From Bacteroidia bacterium 43-41 (GTDB taxonomy: Bacteria; Bacteroidota; Bacteroidia; Bacteroidales; Dysgonomonadaceae): 36,743 nucleotides of DNA. Both the position numbers and the translations under genes were made by a program. Numbering within the stretch: position 1 is the first letter of the stretch; each line of letters begins with the position of its first letter. The notes below the pieces were generated by a model, which was given only the letters and a program-made list of their open reading frames with translations, had not been told where the DNA came from and did not search any database. Positions 1-9,846 of this stretch are shown here, piece after piece. The stretch is from contig MKTD01000075.1 of NCBI GenBank assembly GCA_001898165.1, positions 1-36,743 of the forward strand, given 5' to 3'.

Positions 1-2429
1 GTCTTCTTGTTGCATTTCAATTGCGACAATTCGTTTACACAAATCATAAATGCCGACACGGATGTGTTGAACGAGAAATTTTCAATATCGAACGCTACTT
101 TTTTAATCAGTTTGTGCAACGCTTTCAATTCCTCTTTTGTTGGCTCCTCATCCGAAACACAAAACTCCCCGTTGGATTGGAACAAGTTCCAAAGCCTGCG
201 CAAGAAACGATGCACACCATCTATTCCGTTGGTATCCCACGGTTTGGAAAGCTCCAAAGGCCCCAGGAACATTTCGTACAACCGGAGCGTATCGGCACCG
301 TAGTTTTCCACAATTACATCGGGATTCACTACGTTGTACATCGATTTCGACATTTTTTCAACGGCCCATCCGCAAATATACTTCCCCTCCTCCAAAATGA
401 ATTGAGCGTTCTTGTACTCGGGATTCCAGTTACGAAAAGCTTCAATGTCCAAAATATCGTTATGAACAATGTTTACATCCACGTGAATGGGTGTAACATC
501 GTATTGTCCTTTAAGGTTCAGCGAAACAAACGTATTGGTTTCTTTGATCCGGTACACAAAATTGCTTCGTCCCTGGATCATGCCCTGGTTAACGAGTTTC
601 CTGAACGGCTCCTGTTCGCACGAAACACCCAGATCGAAAAGAAATTTATTCCAGAACCGACTGTAAATCAAGTGTCCGGTCGCATGTTCCGTTCCACCGA
701 TGTACAGATCCACATTGCGCCAATATTCGTTGGCCTCTTCCGACACCAGCGCCCGATCGTTCCGCGGATCCATATACCGCAGATAATAAGCCGATGAGCC
801 GGCAAAACCGGGCATCGTGCTTAATTCCAACGGATACCCCTCTTTTGTCTGCCAATTCCTGGCACGGCCAAGCGGCGGTTCGCCCGACTCCGTAGGCAGG
901 TATTTATCCACTTCGGGAAGTTCGAGCGGAAGTTCATCCTCATCGAGCGTGTAGGGCATCCCCTCTTTATAATAAACGGGGAACGGCTCGCCCCAATAGC
1001 GCTGGCGCGAGAAAATGGCATCCCTCAGCCGGAAGTTCACCTTCCGATATCCGAGTTTGCGTTTCTCCACCTCATCCACGGCTTTAGCAATAGCCTCTTT
1101 TACAGAGAGCCCGTTTAAAAAATCGGAATTCATCATGATACCTTCTTTGGCATCGAAACTTTCTTCCGATATGTCGCAGCCTTCGATCAAAGGGATTATG
1201 GGTAAGTTAAAATGTTTGGCGAAAGCGTAGTCGCGGCTGTCATGTCCGGGCACTGCCATGATAGCACCTGTTCCGTATCCCGCCAGCACATAATCCGAAA
1301 TCCAGACCGGTAACGGCTCCCCGGTAAACGGATGCAACGCATAAGACCCGGAAAAGACCCCGCTTACCGATTTGTCGGCAATGCGTTCCCGCTCCGTACG
1401 TTTTTTTGTTTTCAGTATATATTCATCTACCGCCTGCCGCTGTCCGGCGGTTGTGAGCTGTTCAACCAATTCGCTTTCCGGGGCAAGGACCATAAAGGTT
1501 ACACCGAAAATGGTGTCGGCTCTTGTTGTAAAAATATCGAAAGAGAGTCCGCCGGAGGTTTTAAATTTCATTTCAGCACCCACCGAGCGCCCGATCCAAT
1601 TCCGCTGTGTTTCTTTCAACGATTCTGTCCAATCCACGTCATCGAGCCCATCCAGTAAACGTTGCGCATAAGCCGATACGCGCAGGCACCATTGACGCAT
1701 TTTCTTCTGCTCAACAGGATATCCGCCGCGGATGGAAAGCCCTTCGCTCACCTCGTCGTTGGCCAGAACCGTCCCCAATTGCGGGCACCAGTTTACCATT
1801 GTATCACCCAGGTAGGCGATACGGTAATTCATCAGGATCTCTTGCTGCTCTTTTCCGGTTTTAGCGTTCCACTCATCGGCAGAGAAACTCATCGGCTCAG
1901 TACAAGCCAGGTCCAATCCGGTCGTGCCCTGTTGCGAGAAAAGCCCGATCAGTTCATCTATCGGCCGTGCTTGCCGCGCCTGGTTGCAATAATAGGATTT
2001 GAACATTTTCACAAATGCCCATTGTGTCCATTTATAATATTCCGGATCACAAGTTTGCACCTCGCGGCTCCAATCGTAAGAGAAACCGATTTTATCCAAT
2101 TGCTCGCGATAGCGGGCAATATTGTTTTTGGTGGTAACTGCCGGATGTTGGCCGGTTTGAACAGCATATTGTTCCGCAGGAAGTCCATAAGCATCATAGC
2201 CCATAGGGTGAAGCACGTTGAATCCCCGCAGGCGTTTGTATCTCGAATAAATATCGGAAGCGATGTATCCGAGCGGATGTCCCACGTGCAGGCCGGCTCC
2301 CGAAGGATAGGGAAACATGTCCAGCACGTAAAACTTGGGTTTGGATCTATCTTCTGTTACTTTGTATATCTGGTGGTCAGCCCAGTACCGCTGCCACCGT
2401 TTTTCTATTTCTCCGAAATTATATTCCAT
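1..2429 (-). CDS. leuS: Leucyl-tRNA synthetase, 3' end outside the window
   Basis: Class I aminoacyl-tRNA synthetase that charges tRNA-Leu in the cytoplasm. Translating the minus strand from the ATG at 2427-2429 gives an uninterrupted frame of 809 codons to the window edge. It has the HIGH-type motif HVGH at residues 48-51 after [11 protein letters not shown], the connective-peptide editing domain (TTRADTIFG near residue 300, AVPGHDSRD later) and the KMSKS loop at 692-696. The C-terminal anticodon-binding part is cut off by the window edge; Bacteroidetes LeuRS is usually a little over 900 residues. The start lies 44 bp after the stop of the acyl-CoA ligase gene, so the two are probably co-transcribed. 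The identification is secure. Confidence 0.97.
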   Translation of the reverse strand, partial: MEYNFGEIEKRWQRYWADHQIYKVTEDRSKPKFYVLDMFPYPSGAGLHVGHPLGYIASDIYSRYKRLRGFNVLHPMGYDAYGLPAEQYAVQTGQHPAVTTKNNIARYREQLDKIGFSYDWSREVQTCDPEYYKWTQWAFVKMFKSYYCNQARQARPIDELIGLFSQQGTTGLDLACTEPMSFSADEWNAKTGKEQQEILMNYRIAYLGDTMVNWCPQLGTVLANDEVSEGLSIRGGYPVEQKKMRQWCLRVSAYAQRLLDGLDDVDWTESLKETQRNWIGRSVGAEMKFKTSGGLSFDIFTTRADTIFGVTFMVLAPESELVEQLTTAGQRQAVDEYILKTKKRTERERIADKSVSGVFSGSYALHPFTGEPLPVWISDYVLAGYGTGAIMAVPGHDSRDYAFAKHFNLPIIPLIEGCDISEESFDAKEGIMMNSDFLNGLSVKEAIAKAVDEVEKRKLGYRKVNFRLRDAIFSRQRYWGEPFPVYYKEGMPYTLDEDELPLELPEVDKYLPTESGEPPLGRARNWQTKEGYPLELSTMPGFAGSSAYYLRYMDPRNDRALVSEEANEYWRNVDLYIGGTEHATGHLIYSRFWNKFLFDLGVSCEQEPFRKLVNQGMIQGRSNFVYRIKETNTFVSLNLKGQYDVTPIHVDVNIVHNDILDIEAFRNWNPEYKNAQFILEEGKYICGWAVEKMSKSMYNVVNPDVIVENYGADTLRLYEMFLGPLELSKPWDTNGIDGVHRFLRRLWNLFQSNGEFCVSDEEPTKEELKALHKLIKKVAFDIENFSFNTSVSAFMICVNELSQLKCNKK

Positions 2430-2473
2430 TTTTTAACCTTTGAAAAACGGTGCAAAGATAGCAAAAAAGTTCT

Positions 2474-4279
2474 CTACTCCTTGTACATTTTGTCAATCTC
2501 GTCGGCATATCGTTGAAGAATAATTTTTCTTCTCAACTTTAACGTATTGGTAAGTTCGCCCGATTCCATCGTGAAAGGATGCGGCAGCAGCGTTATTTTT
2601 TTAATTTTCTCGTACGATGTGAACTGAGCTTGCAAGAGTTCGATCCTGCCAAACATATAGTCGTGGATTACTTTGTTTCCCGCCAGCTCTTCAACTGACC
2701 CGTACGAGATCCCATGCTCTTGGGCATATAGTCTTAAATATTCGAAATTCGGGACAATTAACGCGCTTACAAATTTTCGTTTGTCGCCAATCACGGCAAT
2801 CTGCTCGATAAATTTATCCTCGGTCATCCTTGTTTCAATCATTTGCGGAGCGATATATTTCCCGTTTGATGTTTTATACAGGTCTTTTATTCTTTCGGTC
2901 AGGATAATTTCGTTGTTTTCGGTCAGTTTTCCGGCGTCGCCTGTTCTGAAAAATCCGTCTGCCGTAAATGCGGCTGCCGTTTCGGCAGGTTTGTTGTAAT
3001 ACCCTTTCATCACAGTTTTGCCTTTCACTAAAATCTCATTGTTCTCGCCGATTTTCACTTCCAGCTCGGGCATGATCTTTCCAACGGTCCCTATCGTAAA
3101 ACCTTTTTCGGGAAAGCAGCTAACCGTCGCAGTGGTCTCGGAAAGCCCGTATCCGTAAACCAGACGCACATCGATGGATTGCATAAACTCATTGATCTTG
3201 TCCGATAACGGGGCCCCCGCCACGGGAAAAAAGTTTCCTCTATCGATACCGATCACTTTTTTGATCAAATGGAATATGGTGAGTTTATAGAGGAAGAATT
3301 TTACAGCAATGCTGGCCGGCGCCCTTTTCCCTTGATTTTTATACATGAGGTTGTATTTTCTTCCCGTCCTGACACTATCTTCAAACAGCCATTTCAAGGT
3401 CCTGCTTGCCGTTTCGATCTCCTGTTGGATGCCGTCATACACCTTCTCCCAAAATCGGGGAACGTTGCTCATCAATGTCGGGCGTATTTGCTTGATGGTT
3501 TGTTGGATCTTGGTCGGGTCCCTGTTCACGGCGATAGTTATTCCTTTGCACAAACAGTAATATGTCCACGCTTTTTCGAAGATATGCGTCAGGGGCAAAA
3601 AGCACATCGACAAATCTTTATCCGAACATCGGGTCAGACGTGTTTCATGAATCTTGAATGCCTCCATATAATTATCGTGTGTGAGCATAACTCCTTTGGG
3701 TTCTCCTGTAGTTCCCGACGTATAGATGATTGTTGCCAGGTCAGAACCTTTAAGTTGGTGCAACCGGGCATTGACGAGCGCTAAAGATTCGGAATTGTCG
3801 CCTGTGGTAATAAAATCATCGAAATATATTGAACTCTTATCTTCGGGCTTTAACACCACATTCCTGTCGAAAACGATGATCTTTTTCAGGATCGGGCTTT
3901 CCTGCTGAACTTTATAAGCGTTATTGTACTGGAATTGTTCGCCCACAAAAATCACTTTTATCCCTGCATCGTTCACGATATATTCTACCTGTGAAGGCGA
4001 CGAAGTGGCATACATGGGCGCCATAACCGCGCGATTGGCATAGGCGGCAAAATCCGTGATAAGGTACTTTGCCATATTCTGAGAATAAATCCCGATATTA
4101 TCTCCGGGTTCGATCTGCATCTCTGCCATTGCCTGGGCGGTCTTTATAATTTTTTCCGAAAATTCCTCCCACGACATACTCACCCACTTATCATTTGACA
4201 ATAAGTACTTTAACGCCGTTCTGTTCTTATATTTCCGTGCCTGGATATGAATTAACTCTCCCAAATGATAGTAAGTCAT
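2474..4279 (-). CDS. Long-chain acyl-CoA synthetase (AMP-forming, FadD-like)
   Basis: 601-residue ANL-superfamily adenylate-forming enzyme that activates fatty acids to acyl-CoA through an acyl-AMP intermediate. The AMP-binding P-loop motif YTSGTTGEPKG is at residues 186-196, followed by the GYGLSETTA segment and the GYYNKP/FRTGD motifs of the C-terminal subdomain. The length matches bacterial long-chain acyl-CoA ligases of the AMP-binding (PF00501) family. There is no signal peptide, so it is cytoplasmic or peripherally membrane-bound. A -7 box (TACCTTTG on the minus strand, 4301-4308) lies just upstream, and leuS follows 44 bp after the stop. The exact chain-length preference cannot be read from sequence. 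Confidence 0.93.
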   Translation of the reverse strand: MTYYHLGELIHIQARKYKNRTALKYLLSNDKWVSMSWEEFSEKIIKTAQAMAEMQIEPGDNIGIYSQNMAKYLITDFAAYANRAVMAPMYATSSPSQVEYIVNDAGIKVIFVGEQFQYNNAYKVQQESPILKKIIVFDRNVVLKPEDKSSIYFDDFITTGDNSESLALVNARLHQLKGSDLATIIYTSGTTGEPKGVMLTHDNYMEAFKIHETRLTRCSDKDLSMCFLPLTHIFEKAWTYYCLCKGITIAVNRDPTKIQQTIKQIRPTLMSNVPRFWEKVYDGIQQEIETASRTLKWLFEDSVRTGRKYNLMYKNQGKRAPASIAVKFFLYKLTIFHLIKKVIGIDRGNFFPVAGAPLSDKINEFMQSIDVRLVYGYGLSETTATVSCFPEKGFTIGTVGKIMPELEVKIGENNEILVKGKTVMKGYYNKPAETAAAFTADGFFRTGDAGKLTENNEIILTERIKDLYKTSNGKYIAPQMIETRMTEDKFIEQIAVIGDKRKFVSALIVPNFEYLRLYAQEHGISYGSVEELAGNKVIHDYMFGRIELLQAQFTSYEKIKKITLLPHPFTMESGELTNTLKLRRKIILQRYADEIDKMYKE

Positions 4280-4300
4280 AACTTCTGATTTTTAGTTCTT

Positions 4301-4333
4301 CAAAGGTACTCCAAATTGAATGATATCGGGCAA
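4301..4333 (-). promoter_or_regulatory. Putative Bacteroidetes sigma-ABfr promoter for the acyl-CoA ligase/leuS unit
   Basis: On the minus strand, TACCTTTG at 4308-4301 matches the Bacteroidetes -7 consensus TAnnTTTG, with a TTG (4333-4331) 22 bp upstream as a possible -33 element. The start codon is about 20 bp downstream. Confidence 0.5.
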
Positions 4334-4449
4334 TAAGAGCCCAACTTTTTGCTTATGGAGGCCGATTTCAGGGGGGGTTCACCGCATTATTTTCTTAACA
4401 ATCTATAAATACGATTGTTAATTAACTACACTTAACGCGATTTTAAGCA

Positions 4450-4477
4450 TTTGAATAAAACAATAGTATTAATTTTG
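4450..4477 (+). promoter_or_regulatory. Putative promoter of the DUF4294 gene
   Basis: TTTG at 4450-4453 (-33 element) and TAATTTTG at 4470-4477 (-7 element, TAnnTTTG) are separated by 16 bp. The -7 box ends only 10 bp before the ATG at 4488, so the transcript would have almost no 5' leader. Confidence 0.45.
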
Positions 4478-4487
4478 CCTCCGATTC

Positions 4488-5123
4488 ATGAGAAGATTTG
4501 TTCAAATATGGCTGCTCCTGACCGTAACTTTTGTATGCCACGCAGAGGCTCAGGACCTGATTGCCGACAACTCTACGCCGGCAAAGCAAAGAACTACTAT
4601 TTACCTGTTGCCAAACGTTTATCCCGCAGTGATCATTGACGGTGACACGGTTGCCTGTATGAGCCTGCACGATTTCATCAAATATTCCCCTCTCCGCTTC
4701 GCCAGCAACAGGGACCAGACACAATATACAAAATTGATCCGAGACGTAAAGAAAACCCTTCCTTACGCAAAAGAGATCGCAGTCATCATTACCGAAACTT
4801 ACGAATACATGGAGACGCTGCCTGACGATAAGGCAAGGCAGAGACACCTGAACCAGATGGAAAAGTATCTGATGGATGCCTATACGCCTAAAATGAAAAA
4901 ACTTACCCGTTCACAAGGACAACTGTTGATGAAGCTGGTTGACAGGGAAACCAACTCGTCGTCGTACCACATCATCGACGCCTATATGGGGAGCGCCAAG
5001 GCTTTTTTTTACAATGCGTTTGCAAGCATGTTCGGCAACAGTCTTAAAAAGAGATACAACCCTTACGCCGAAGATCGTTTAACAGAGCGTGCCTGCGTGC
5101 TTGTGGAGCAGGGTGCTTTCTAA
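4488..5123 (+). CDS. DUF4294 exported protein
   Basis: 211-residue protein with an N-terminal signal peptide (MRRFVQIWLLLTVTFVCHAEA, likely cleaved after HAEA), so it is exported. The body matches the Bacteroidetes DUF4294 family: a central RDVKKTLPYAKE segment, then LTRSQGQLLMKLVDRETNSS, then AFFYNAFASMFGNSLKKRYNP and an acidic tail. The family is known only from Bacteroidetes; its function is not established. The start at 4488 is the only one that keeps the signal peptide intact. The gene precedes the SulP gene by 71 bp but appears to have its own promoter, as does SulP. Confidence 0.85.
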   Translation: MRRFVQIWLLLTVTFVCHAEAQDLIADNSTPAKQRTTIYLLPNVYPAVIIDGDTVACMSLHDFIKYSPLRFASNRDQTQYTKLIRDVKKTLPYAKEIAVIITETYEYMETLPDDKARQRHLNQMEKYLMDAYTPKMKKLTRSQGQLLMKLVDRETNSSSYHIIDAYMGSAKAFFYNAFASMFGNSLKKRYNPYAEDRLTERACVLVEQGAF

Positions 5124-5163
5124 CTTTAACACGTACAAATTTCATTCTTATCCTTTTAATTGT

Positions 5164-5190
5164 TAATTTTGCAGCCGATTATTGAAAGGA
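5164..5190 (+). promoter_or_regulatory. Putative promoter and ribosome binding site of the SulP gene
   Basis: TAATTTTG at 5164-5171 matches the TAnnTTTG -7 box. GAAAGGA at 5184-5190 is a purine-rich ribosome-binding stretch four bases before the ATG at 5195. No clear -33 TTTG is present. Confidence 0.45.
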
Positions 5191-5194
5191 CACA

Positions 5195-6928
5195 ATGCAA
5201 AAAAACATATTTAAGGATTTTCAACCTGTACTTTTCGCTTCTCTTAAAAACTATAACAAAGAGAAATTCGCCGCCGACGCCATGTCCGGGCTTATCGTCG
5301 GCATCGTGGCATTGCCGCTGGCCATTGCTTTCGGTATCTCCTCCGGCGTTACGCCCGAAAAAGGAATTGTCACTGCTATTATTGCCGGATTTATCATCTC
5401 GTTCTTAGGCGGTAGCCATGTACAAATTGGCGGGCCAACGGGGGCATTTATCGTTATTGTTTACGGAATTGTGGAACAATTTGGCGTAACCGGGCTGGCT
5501 ATTGCCACTGTTCTTGCGGGGATCATGCTGGTTTTGATGGGTTTCCTGAAGTTGGGCACCGTCATCAAGTTCATCCCCTACCCCATTGTGGTTGGCTTCA
5601 CAAGCGGGATTGCGCTTACAATCTTCTCCACGCAGATAAAAGATCTGTTTGGGTTAAGCTTCGATAAGGCCCCTTCCGATTTCTTTGCCAAATGGGGAGC
5701 CTATTTTCAACATATAGACACCATAAATTGGTGGGCAACAGGAATTGGCGTGGTAAGCGTGGTTATAATCTTTCTGACGCCCAAGATCTCCAAGAAAATT
5801 CCCGGATCACTTGTCTCAATTATTTTGATGACTGTTGTTGTTCTTGTGATGAGAAACTATTTTGGAATTACCGGGGTTGAAACGATCGGCGATAGATTTC
5901 AGATCAACAGTCAGCTGCCCCAGGCCATGCCCATCGGGTTCAGCCTCGAAAGTGTTCGTATTTTGTTTCCTTCGGCATTTACCATTGCCATGCTGGGCGC
6001 TATTGAGTCATTGTTATCTGCAACCGTCGCCGACGGAGTGATTGGTAAACAGCACAACTCAAACATGGAACTGGTTGCGCAGGGAGTGGCCAATATCGTA
6101 ACTCCGTTCTTCGGCGGGATCCCGGCTACAGGCGCCATTGCCCGGACAATGACCAACATCAACAACGGCGGGCGTTCGCCGGTGGCAGGAATTATCCATG
6201 CAGCGGTTCTCTTATTGATTCTGTTGTTTTTAGGTGATCTCACCAAACATATCCCGATGGCTTGCCTTGCGGGGGTTCTTGTTGTGGTGGCATACAACAT
6301 GAGCGAATGGCGCACGTTCCGTTCATTGGCTAAGCAGTCGAAATCCACCCTGGCTGTCCTGCTTACCACCTTTACACTGACGGTTGTCTTCGACCTCACC
6401 ATCGCCATTGAAGTAGGATTGTTGCTCGCCATCTTCTTGTTCCTGAAACGGATGAACGAAAGCACACAAGTGTCGGTAACCACCGGGAAGATAGATATTT
6501 CGAAAGATATTGAGTCACACTCCGGGAAGTTACAGGACGAAGTGCTACACTTGCCTAAGGGTGTTGAAGTGTATGAAATTGACGGGCCATTTTTCTTTGG
6601 CGTAGCCAACAAGTTTGATGACATTATGCGCGGAATCGGCGAAAGGGCGCACATTCGGATCATCAGGATGCGCAAAGTGCCGTTTATCGATGCCACAGGG
6701 TTGAACAACCTCCAAAACCTATGCAAAAACTCCAAGAGGGAAAAAATCCAGATCATTCTTTCGGGAGTAAATGATCGCGTCAGGGCAAGCATCGAAAGCT
6801 CCAAGATTCCGGGCATTATCGGAGAAGAAAATATTTGTTCAAATATCCACCTGGCGGTGGAACGGGCGATTATGCTGAGCGAGAAAATGACAGAGGAAGA
6901 TAAACCCAAGAAGCATAAACACCTTTAA
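5195..6928 (+). CDS. SulP family inorganic anion transporter with STAS domain
   Basis: 577-residue inner-membrane transporter of the SLC26/SulP family; members carry sulfate, bicarbonate or related anions. The N-terminal motif AMSGLIVGIVALPLAIAFGI (about residues 28-47) and GGSHVQIGGPTGAFIVIVYG are typical of the first helices. Many hydrophobic segments follow to about residue 425. A cytoplasmic STAS domain occupies roughly 450-560, with the FIDATGL motif near 500. Length and layout are those of a complete SulP protein. The substrate cannot be told; bicarbonate or sulfate are both plausible. The YgiQ-like gene follows 25 bp downstream, so the two may share a transcript. Confidence 0.93.
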   Translation: MQKNIFKDFQPVLFASLKNYNKEKFAADAMSGLIVGIVALPLAIAFGISSGVTPEKGIVTAIIAGFIISFLGGSHVQIGGPTGAFIVIVYGIVEQFGVTGLAIATVLAGIMLVLMGFLKLGTVIKFIPYPIVVGFTSGIALTIFSTQIKDLFGLSFDKAPSDFFAKWGAYFQHIDTINWWATGIGVVSVVIIFLTPKISKKIPGSLVSIILMTVVVLVMRNYFGITGVETIGDRFQINSQLPQAMPIGFSLESVRILFPSAFTIAMLGAIESLLSATVADGVIGKQHNSNMELVAQGVANIVTPFFGGIPATGAIARTMTNINNGGRSPVAGIIHAAVLLLILLFLGDLTKHIPMACLAGVLVVVAYNMSEWRTFRSLAKQSKSTLAVLLTTFTLTVVFDLTIAIEVGLLLAIFLFLKRMNESTQVSVTTGKIDISKDIESHSGKLQDEVLHLPKGVEVYEIDGPFFFGVANKFDDIMRGIGERAHIRIIRMRKVPFIDATGLNNLQNLCKNSKREKIQIILSGVNDRVRASIESSKIPGIIGEENICSNIHLAVERAIMLSEKMTEEDKPKKHKHL

Positions 6929-6953
6929 CCCGCCTCTTACCCACCGAAAAAAA

Positions 6954-8789
6954 ATGGATTCAAAATACAATCTTACCCACTTTCTCCCCACCACCAAAAA
7001 AGAGATGGAGCTCCGCGGATGGGACCGGGTGGATGTGGTCCTGTTTTCGGGAGATGCGTATATCGATCATCCTTCGTTCGGGACAGCAGTGATCGGGCGA
7101 ATATTGGAAAGGTTGGGATTACAGGTTGCCGTTGTTCCTCAGCCAAATTGGAGAGACGACTTACGTGATTTTAAGAAATTTGGGGTTCCACGGATGTTTT
7201 TTGCCATAACCGCCGGTGTGATGGACTCGATGATCAACCACTACACCGCCAATAAACGTTTACGTTCCAACGACGCCTACACGCCCGAAGGGAGAACGGA
7301 TATGCGTCCCGACCGGGCTTTGACTGTCTATTCCAACATTTTGAAAGAGCTCTATCCCGATATTCCGCTTATCATCGGCGGTGTGGAAGCTTCGCTTCGC
7401 CGGGTTTCTCACTACGATTACTGGAGCGACTCACTGCATAAGACTATCCTGACCGATACCAAGGCCGATTTACTTGTTTATGGAATGGGCGAACTGCCGA
7501 TTACACAGATCGTCCGGGAAATGCAAAACGGGAAAGCCGCCGCCGAAATCTGGGATATGCCGCAGACTGCTTTTCTCACAAGGAAAGACAATGTCCCCGA
7601 AAATTTATTTAAAGACGAAGTGAGGTTGTTCTCTCATGAAGAGTGTCTGGAAGACAAACTAAAACAGGCAAAAAACTTCCGTGTTGTGGAAGAGCAATCC
7701 AACTTGTTGCACGCGTCGCGTATTTTGCAAGATGTGGACAATAAAACATTGGTCGTGAATCCGCCTTTCCCGCCGATGACCGAGGAGGAAATTGATGCCT
7801 CTTTCGATCTGCCTTATACCCGCCTGCCCCATCCCAAGTATAAGAACAAACAGATTGCGGCTTACGAAATGATCAAGTTCTCAGTGAACCTGCACCGGGG
7901 TTGTTTTGGAGGGTGTGCATTTTGCACCATTTCGGCACATCAGGGGAAATTTATCGCTTCACGGTCGAAAAAATCGATCCTCGAAGAAGTAAAGAAAATT
8001 ACCTTGATGCCCGATTTTAAAGGATACATCAGCGATCTGGGCGGCCCGTCGGCCAATATGTACAAGATGCAGGGCAGAGACCTGTCGGTTTGTGAGAAGT
8101 GCAAACGCCCGTCGTGTATTTATCCCGGGATTTGTCCAAACCTCAATACCAATCACGCGCCCCTGCTCGATATTTACCGTTCGGTAGATAATCTGCCAAA
8201 AGTGAAAAAATCGTTTATCGGAAGCGGCGTTCGTTACGACATGCTATTGCACCGCGGGAAAGACGAAACCGTCAATAAAGCCGCCGGAGAATACACAAAA
8301 GAGCTTATTGCCAACCACGTTTCTGGAAGGCTCAAAGTGGCCCCGGAGCACACGTCGAATCGTACGCTTGATGTGATGCGCAAGCCGTCGTTCGGCCAAT
8401 TTTATCAATTCAAAAATATATTCGACGCAGAAAACAAAAAAAATAACCTTAATCAGCAATTAATACCCTATTTCATCTCCTCGCACCCGGGCTGTACCGA
8501 AGAAGATATGGCGGAGCTTGCTGCCATTACCAAAAACCTGAATTTTAAATTGGAGCAGGTTCAGGATTTCACCCCATCACCCATGACACTGGCTACCGAA
8601 ATTTATTACACCGGCTACCATCCATACTCACTCGAAAAGGTTTATACCGCAAAAAACCCGTCACAAAAAGAGAGCCAGCGGCAATTTTTCTTCTGGTACG
8701 ACAAGAACAATAAAAAGAGATTAATTGCGGAATTGAAAAGACTTAACCGTGCCGATCTTATCGAAAAGCTGTATCCGACAGTTAAATAA
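6954..8789 (+). CDS. YgiQ family radical SAM protein (UPF0313)
   Basis: 611-residue radical S-adenosylmethionine protein. The [4Fe-4S] cluster motif CX3CX2C is at C317, C321 and C324 (HRGCFGGCAFCTI). The N-terminal part has the family's hallmark LFSGDAYIDHPSFGTAVIGR and IIGGVEASLRRVSHYDYW stretches, and a C-terminal Cys-rich stretch (CEKCKRPSCIYPGICPN) follows the core. The closest known family is E. coli YgiQ, whose reaction is not established. It is somewhat shorter than the E. coli protein. It sits 25 bp after the SulP stop. Confidence 0.93.
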   Translation: MDSKYNLTHFLPTTKKEMELRGWDRVDVVLFSGDAYIDHPSFGTAVIGRILERLGLQVAVVPQPNWRDDLRDFKKFGVPRMFFAITAGVMDSMINHYTANKRLRSNDAYTPEGRTDMRPDRALTVYSNILKELYPDIPLIIGGVEASLRRVSHYDYWSDSLHKTILTDTKADLLVYGMGELPITQIVREMQNGKAAAEIWDMPQTAFLTRKDNVPENLFKDEVRLFSHEECLEDKLKQAKNFRVVEEQSNLLHASRILQDVDNKTLVVNPPFPPMTEEEIDASFDLPYTRLPHPKYKNKQIAAYEMIKFSVNLHRGCFGGCAFCTISAHQGKFIASRSKKSILEEVKKITLMPDFKGYISDLGGPSANMYKMQGRDLSVCEKCKRPSCIYPGICPNLNTNHAPLLDIYRSVDNLPKVKKSFIGSGVRYDMLLHRGKDETVNKAAGEYTKELIANHVSGRLKVAPEHTSNRTLDVMRKPSFGQFYQFKNIFDAENKKNNLNQQLIPYFISSHPGCTEEDMAELAAITKNLNFKLEQVQDFTPSPMTLATEIYYTGYHPYSLEKVYTAKNPSQKESQRQFFFWYDKNNKKRLIAELKRLNRADLIEKLYPTVK

Positions 8790-8870
8790 AGTTAAAGTTT
8801 AAAATTTCCGTGATTTTCATGCAGCGTTTTTTCTGTTTTTGCATCTTATAGTTATAGAAGTAAAAAACAT

Positions 8871-9605
8871 ATGAAGCCTGCTGTTTGGAGATTTGTTCTT
8901 GCAATTGTCTTACTCGTTGCCGTTTCCTGCAATAAGAAAGACGAGCATTCGCTGGGCGAATTCCATATCGACATTGCTACCGTTATTCCTTTAGGGGAAA
9001 ACAGATACACGTTGTTGCTCGACAACGGCAAACGGCTTTGGCCGGCGGCATCCGATGTTCGATACTCTCCGGCCGGCAATCAGCGGGTATTTGTGAATTA
9101 CACCACGTTGTCGGGTGAACAAAGCGGATACGATCATTACGTAAAGATAAACGATATCTGGAATATCCTTACCAAAAAGATCATAGGGCAAACGCCCCAA
9201 AATACCGACAGCATCGGAAATAACCCGGTAAAAATAAACGAAGCATGGGTGGGGAACGATTATTTGAATATCGATTTCATGTTCAATTACGGAGGTACCA
9301 GGCCACACGCCATCAATCTGGTAATCAATCCATCGTATCCGGATGCAACACCCAACACCATTGATCTGGAATTCCGGCATAACGCTTACGGCAGCTCAAG
9401 TACGAGATTTTACGAAGGATTTGTCTGTTTCGATTTGAAACCGCTCCAAAGGCCGGATGTCGATTCCGTGAAATTAGCGATAAAAGCGAAAGAGGGAAAC
9501 GAAGAAAAAACGTATCGTGTGGTTTACAGGTACAACCAGGCCGCATTAAGAAACATAATCGCAGAAACGCCTATTCCGGTAGTCGCTTCGAACGAATACT
9601 ATTAA
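8871..9605 (+). CDS. NigD-like lipoprotein
   Basis: 244-residue predicted lipoprotein: hydrophobic signal and lipobox VAVSC with Cys20. It matches the two-domain NigD-like family of Bacteroidales, with an N-terminal beta-domain (GENRYTLLLDNGKRLWPAAS, then FVNYTTLSGEQSGYDHYVKI) and a C-terminal domain (GNDYLNIDFMFNYGGTRPHA). NigD was named from a Prevotella bacteriocin (nigrescin) locus, but most homologues have no known role and none of the other nigrescin genes are visible here. It is followed by a strong terminator. The surface or periplasmic location is inferred from the lipobox. Confidence 0.85.
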   Translation: MKPAVWRFVLAIVLLVAVSCNKKDEHSLGEFHIDIATVIPLGENRYTLLLDNGKRLWPAASDVRYSPAGNQRVFVNYTTLSGEQSGYDHYVKINDIWNILTKKIIGQTPQNTDSIGNNPVKINEAWVGNDYLNIDFMFNYGGTRPHAINLVINPSYPDATPNTIDLEFRHNAYGSSSTRFYEGFVCFDLKPLQRPDVDSVKLAIKAKEGNEEKTYRVVYRYNQAALRNIIAETPIPVVASNEYY

Positions 9606-9659
9606 ATAACCATAACTTAATTAGTTCTATTTCTTATATGACTTTTTGATTTTCCATGG

Positions 9660-9696
9660 CCGGTAAGACTCTGTGAAGAGCCTTGCCGGTTTTTTA
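9660..9696 (+). terminator. Rho-independent terminator after the NigD-like gene
   Basis: A 12-bp stem, CCGGTAAGACTC pairing with GAGCCTTGCCGG with one wobble and one mismatch and a 6-nt loop, is followed by six T residues at 9690-9695. It separates the NigD-like gene from the fucose locus. Confidence 0.9.
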
Positions 9697-9760
9697 TTTA
9701 ATTCAACGAAATATATGCCGCTAATTCTTGCGATTGCCGAAAACATGTGAAAATTCGATT

Positions 9761-9774
9761 ATGTTGTATAACAT
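9761..9774. promoter_or_regulatory. Palindrome upstream of fucR, candidate GntR operator
   Basis: ATGTT-GTAT-AACAT is an inverted repeat with 5-bp arms, about 33 bp upstream of the -7 box. GntR-family repressors often bind short AT-rich palindromes of this size near their own promoters. A related, shorter-spaced TGTTCATAAC lies at 10854-10863 before fucI. Operator function is an inference. Confidence 0.35.
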
Positions 9775-9807
9775 ATTATTTTAGCCTTAAAATCGATAAA
9801 TAAAAAA

Positions 9808-9815
9808 TAACTTTG
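9808..9815 (+). promoter_or_regulatory. -7 box of the fucR promoter
   Basis: TAACTTTG matches TAnnTTTG and lies 31 bp before the ATG at 9847. No clear -33 TTTG is present. Confidence 0.45.
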
Positions 9816-9846
9816 TAATCAGAACAGAACAGCACACTGGTTTATT

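Noticed and set aside
5911-6909. 332-codon open frame on the minus strand
   Set aside because: It is antisense to the SulP gene, whose translation is a convincing full-length transporter; the antisense product has no recognisable domain.
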